Shown here piece by piece: positions 60,125-64,000 of a stretch of DNA of 64,000 nucleotides. The stretch covers positions 8,182,924 to 8,246,923 of the forward strand of contig JACMZG010001914.1 of the NCBI GenBank assembly GCA_018340805.1, in the 5' to 3' direction. The translations under genes and the position numbers were made by a program. This DNA comes from Microvelia longipes (lineage: Eukaryota > Arthropoda > Insecta > Hemiptera > Veliidae). Each line of letters begins with the position of its first letter. The first letter of the stretch is position 1. Under the pieces are notes generated by a model. That model saw only the letters and a list, made by a program, of their open reading frames with translations, made no database searches and had not been told where the DNA came from.

Positions 60125-61866
60125 TTTCCCTTTCTCATTCATATATGGGAAAAGTATTGTGTTTGCGAAAAAATCCAAAACGGAATGTCACCAGAATTAT
60201 CTGTTTTACGTGTTTTTAAGACCTGAGTGATTTTTTACAAAGTTGTCTGTCTGTATGTGTGTGATTGTGTCTGTCTGTAGCATCATCATGCTTGTGAGTT
60301 GAAACTTTGTACAAAATCAGTCTATTGGTGTCTTTGTGCTATTCGGAAAATATTTTAATGACGTCATCAACTCGTAATAATGACAGCAAAAATTTCGAAA
60401 AATCATATAACCCAGAATGATGTTGCGATCAATGTGGCACGCATGTAGCCATCTATAAGACTAACATATATGCCAACTTTTATGAGTATTAGTTCAATTT
60501 TAATTGATTGATTTGTATACGTTTTATAAAAAATTGCGAAAAATCGGAAAATAATCCAATTGAGTTGAAATTTGGTACAAGTGTATATCTTTACGTAATA
60601 AATAAGTACACCAAGTTTCATTTTAATACGACATGTGTATCCATATTTTTTCTTAGTAGTTGTGATTTTTTATTTAATCATTGAGGATTAAAAACATGAC
60701 ATGCTATGTTAATTATTATAATTCTTTTTGTTATACATATGGAAGAAAACATAGTTTAAATAATTCATGTTATCATCTTTTAAATATTCGCAAATAGATA
60801 CATACATTTACATAAAAAACACTTGCAGTTGCAGTATTTGCATAATCATCAACCATTGAAATTTTTTGAATAAATTAAATTTCTAGTAACCAATAATTGA
60901 ATAAGTTAAGCTATAAAATATATGTTGTACCATAAAATCATTAAACTATACAGAAGCTATTAAATTGATTAAATTTCATAGAAGCTATCATTTGATTAAA
61001 TGACACAGAAGTTATTTGTCCTTGGAATTTTATGTGCAATTTTGTACTTGCATATAATACTTCAAATTCTTTACAAAATACTGCAAAAAAGCTCTTATTA
61101 TTAAAATAAAACATCGGGTACGAGGTACCTCGAAACTTTTCCTCATAACATCGGATTCGCTACGCTCTTCCTCGGAAATACAGTTCGCTAGATTTATACT
61201 GCAACATGCATTCGGACTCGCTTCGCTCGTCTTCGAATAGTGAATGCATCCGTATCATTCTCAGCGGTCACCCATACAGCACTGATCACGCTCAATGCTG
61301 CCTAGTTTTTATGATCCAACAAAAATCTTAGATATACCTGTCGTATTGAAACGAAACTTAGTGTACTTATTGACTAGGTAATAATATACACTTGTACCAA
61401 ATTTCAACTCAATCAGACTATTTGCTAATTTTATACATTTTTTTAAAAACGGTTTTTTTTTTTAAATAATGATGATAATGATGTCGTATACATAGTCATA
61501 TGCGTGCCAAATCACAATATGATCGCATCATTTTTCCGCGTTTTATGATTTTCGATTCGCTGAGTCATTATTGCGGGTTAATGACGTCATGAAAATTTTT
61601 TTCGAACACCACAACTACAACGATAGACTGATTTTTGTACGAAGTTTCAACTCTCTAGCATAAATACACTGGGCGCTACAATGATAACAGACTACAGAAT
61701 AGAATACAGAATACAGACACATTCAGACAGAATACTTTGTGAAAACTACTATCGAGGCCTGAAACGGCCTCTGACGACTGAACGACTGAAACGGATAATT
61801 CCGGTTTCGGATTTTCGCAAACACAATACGTTTCCTATATACCTACGGAATAAATGAGGAAAAGTG
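60125..61866 (-). mobile_element. Repeat family C, 1.7-kb copy or two fused copies, with 5S-like segment
   Basis: Left end CATTCATATATGGGAAAAGT + ATTGTGTTTGCG and right end CGCAAACACAATACGTTTCC + TATATACCTACGGAATAAATGAGGAAAAGT are inverse to each other. A second family start (CGGGTACGAGGTACCTCG) at about 61115 suggests two units. The 5S-like box on the - strand is at 61257-61307 (GGTCACCCAT in antisense, preceded by ATTCTCAGC). Confidence 0.75.
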
Positions 61867-62200
61867 AAAACCGGTACGGGGTCCTTCGGAACTTTTTCAA
61901 TTTGCTACGTCGGATTTGCTACGCATCCGTCCTACGCATACGTCGGATACGCATTTATCCTTCCTTCTCTTGTCCTCAGAATATACAATGTCTGAAGACT
62001 ACCTTTACTCGTCCTCGACTGTAAATACAGTCTTTTTATTCCAAGTGGTCACCCATCCAGACACTGACCTCGCGCGATGCTACTTAACATTTTTGATCCA
62101 ACAAGAACCATGGATATACTGGTCGTATTAAAACGAAAAAGAAACTTTAAATACTTTATTACGTAAAATACTTTATTTATTATTTTCCAATGTTACTTTT
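61866..62200 (-). repeat. Repeat family C, left part with best preserved 5S-like segment
   Basis: Start ACCGGTACGGGGTCCTTCGG. Read on the - strand, 62090-62036 gives GTTAAGTAGCATCGCGCGAG + GTCAGTGTCTGGATGGGTGACCACTTGGAATA, which follows the order of 5S rRNA from box A through box C to the conserved TGGGAATA. Confidence 0.75.
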
Positions 62201-62945
62201 CCTCATTTATACCGTAGGTATATAGGTTAAGTATTGTGTTTGCAAAAAAATCGAAAAAAAAACTTAATTATAAGAAAGCACTCTCACTAAGTTTGTCTCT
62301 ACCAATGAATCATTGGTCAAAAAGATCCTAGACCTAGTCCGGGGAAAAGGATTATTCTGACCTGGACCAATTTAGGGGATTGTACAATAGACTTCCAGTC
62401 GCAGTACAAATGGGGTCTATCCTCGACTCCAACCCCAATCTTTAATAATAATAATAATAATTATAAGACTAAAGGATATACTTGTACCAAATTTAAACTT
62501 CATTTAATCATTTTTCGATTTTTAATTTTTATTTTTTAAAAAACGTATACATTTGATGAAAATTAAACTAATGCTAATAATGAGATTAGCATATATGTTG
62601 GTCTTATACACCGCTACATGCATGCCAAATCTCTTACTAATAAAAAAAAATCATGGTTATATAAATTTAAAAAACAAAAATGAATGCGCGTTTATGACAT
62701 CATAAAAAAAAATATTTTCCAGACGGCACAACTAGACCTAAAAATTGATTTTTGTACCAAGGTTCAACTCTCTAGCATAAATACACTGGGAGATACGATT
62801 ACATGAGACACACACGCACACACAGAGAGACAAATTTGTAAAAACCACTTAAGAGGACTTAAATACACCTGAAACGAAATAATTAAGGTGGATTTTTTCG
62901 CAAACAATACATTTCCTACACCTACGTTATAAATAAGCAAAAGTA
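62195..62945. mobile_element. Repeat family C copy split by a retrotransposon tail
   Basis: Left TACTTTTCCTCATTTATACC + GTAGGTATATAGG and right CCTACGTTATAAATAAGCAA + AAGTA are inverse termini. 62275-62460 is a foreign insert. Confidence 0.75.
62275..62460 (+). mobile_element. Non-LTR retrotransposon 3' tail, second copy
   Basis: Almost identical to 51185-51360: AATGAATCATTGGTCAAAAA, GGATTATTCTGACCTGGACC, CTCGACTCCAACCCCAATCT, then (TAA)n. It encodes only the last few codons (KKILDLVRGKGLF, stop). Confidence 0.9.
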
Positions 62946-62949
62946 AAAA

Positions 62950-63685
62950 TAATTCATCTGCTGACGTAATATCTGGGATTTCCTTCTAACGCAAATAACA
63001 TAAATTTGAATGGACTAATATTTGGTAACATGAGGGAAATTTATTCGGTAATTTAATGGTAATTAATATAGTATTTATAGCAATTGTATTAATTCATTTT
63101 TTATAACTTAGCGATATCTATTTTTAGTAGTATAACCATAATTCACGCGTGCGGAATTCTATTGTTAATTGATATTTAATTGAGTTATCAAATGTTTTAA
63201 GTATTTCCCCTTTGTTAAAATATGGATTTCTTTAATAAATTTTAATTATTTTCATTCTTCTATTTTAAGTTCTTTATTAAGTATTTTAGTTGCAAATCGG
63301 ACGAAAATTGCTAATAATCAGTTTTGGGTGTCAAAAGTTTCTTAAATTAAGGGTATGTAAGCTTATACTAATATAGTCAACATTTATTGCGCTTTGTATT
63401 ATGTATTGTGTATTTTTGTGTATTTATTTTAACGATCTCCAACCGTTTTCCCACAAGGTGGAATTTAATATTGTTAAACATTATTTAACTTCGCATCATA
63501 AAATCGTTTATACGTTCTAAACTGTGCAAGCTAGAAAAATGAAATTGGTTTTATTAGAAAGCTGAGTAAATTTCCTATTGGACGAACTATTTACTATGTA
63601 AAATATTTTGGATCTACTACCCAAAGAGTTGCATGAAATAGGATTTTTTTGTGCAAAAATTGAGTTTTTGGAATTTTTATGGTAA
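62950..63685. other. AT-rich sequence, nothing recognised
   Basis: No open frame, splice-bounded exon or repeat terminus could be supported. Confidence 0.35.
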
Positions 63686-63690
63686 AGTAA

Positions 63691-63830
63691 AACATACGGT
63701 TAAAATCAGTTTTACAGTCGATGAGGTTACTCTTGGATGTTAAACCACGCCCACAATTTCAAATTAGGCTAACCTCATTGGTTCCTCAACCCTATTTTCC
63801 TACGCTATCAATTTATTTTAACCGTGTGTT
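63691..63830. mobile_element. MITE A, short copy
   Basis: Left AACATACGGTTAAAATCAGT and right AATTTATTTTAACCGTGTGT + T; the core GGATGTTAAACCACGCCCAC is the cleanest in the window. It lacks the left AACCAATGAGG arm, so it looks internally deleted. Confidence 0.75.
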
Positions 63831-64000
63831 AAGGCATTAGAGGAGGTAAGATATGAGCAAAAGTTTAGCCAAGAACGGAAAAACCTCTCTTATCATTGCT
63901 CTTTAAGAAAACCTAAACATTTTCATGCATTCAATTGTCAAAATTTTAAGCTATTGTTCCTAAAGTTTGAAAAGCTAATAATTTTTGTTGAATTTTGAAA

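Overview
Strongly AT-rich animal nuclear DNA, most likely from an arthropod (probably an insect). It contains two split, intron-rich housekeeping genes packed with transposon remnants, MITEs, SINEs and long (TA)n tracts. The species cannot be told from the sequence alone. Exon boundaries come from reading GT/AG sites against recognisable protein families; no similarity search was run.

Layout. (1) 51-12865, + strand: the last eight coding exons of glycylpeptide N-tetradecanoyltransferase (NMT). Only the extreme N-terminus lies outside the window. (2) 12866-19651: intergenic space between two convergent genes, holding a foldback element, a 24-bp minisatellite and MITEs. (3) 19652-45850, - strand: a complete 11-exon SAMM50/Sam50 gene (472 codons by my splice model), the beta-barrel core of the mitochondrial outer-membrane sorting and assembly machinery. 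Its introns hold a Jockey insertion, tRNA-derived SINEs, several TIR elements, a duplicated piece of one of its own exons, and an unusual first intron. (4) About 46-64 kb: no convincing protein-coding gene. It is a graveyard of nested repeats with exact target-site duplications, several minisatellites and long (TA)n arrays. One candidate promoter plus 5'-UTR exon (58127-58359) may belong to a + strand gene running out of the window.

The two genes are not functionally linked beyond being universal eukaryotic functions. NMT lipid-modifies N-terminal glycines in the cytosol; SAMM50 inserts beta-barrel proteins into the mitochondrial outer membrane.

The most interesting material is threefold. 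First, a dispersed TIR-bounded repeat family carries a stretch resembling the internal promoter half of 5S rRNA. Second, a 6.4-kb segment of SAMM50 intron 1 is bracketed by 31-bp inverted arms and filled with intronless ORF remnants on both strands, one with a capsid-like motif, plus near-perfect hairpins; it may be a decayed viral or large-transposon insertion. Third, a fragment of SAMM50 exon 8 with its acceptor site has been copied into the neighbouring intron.
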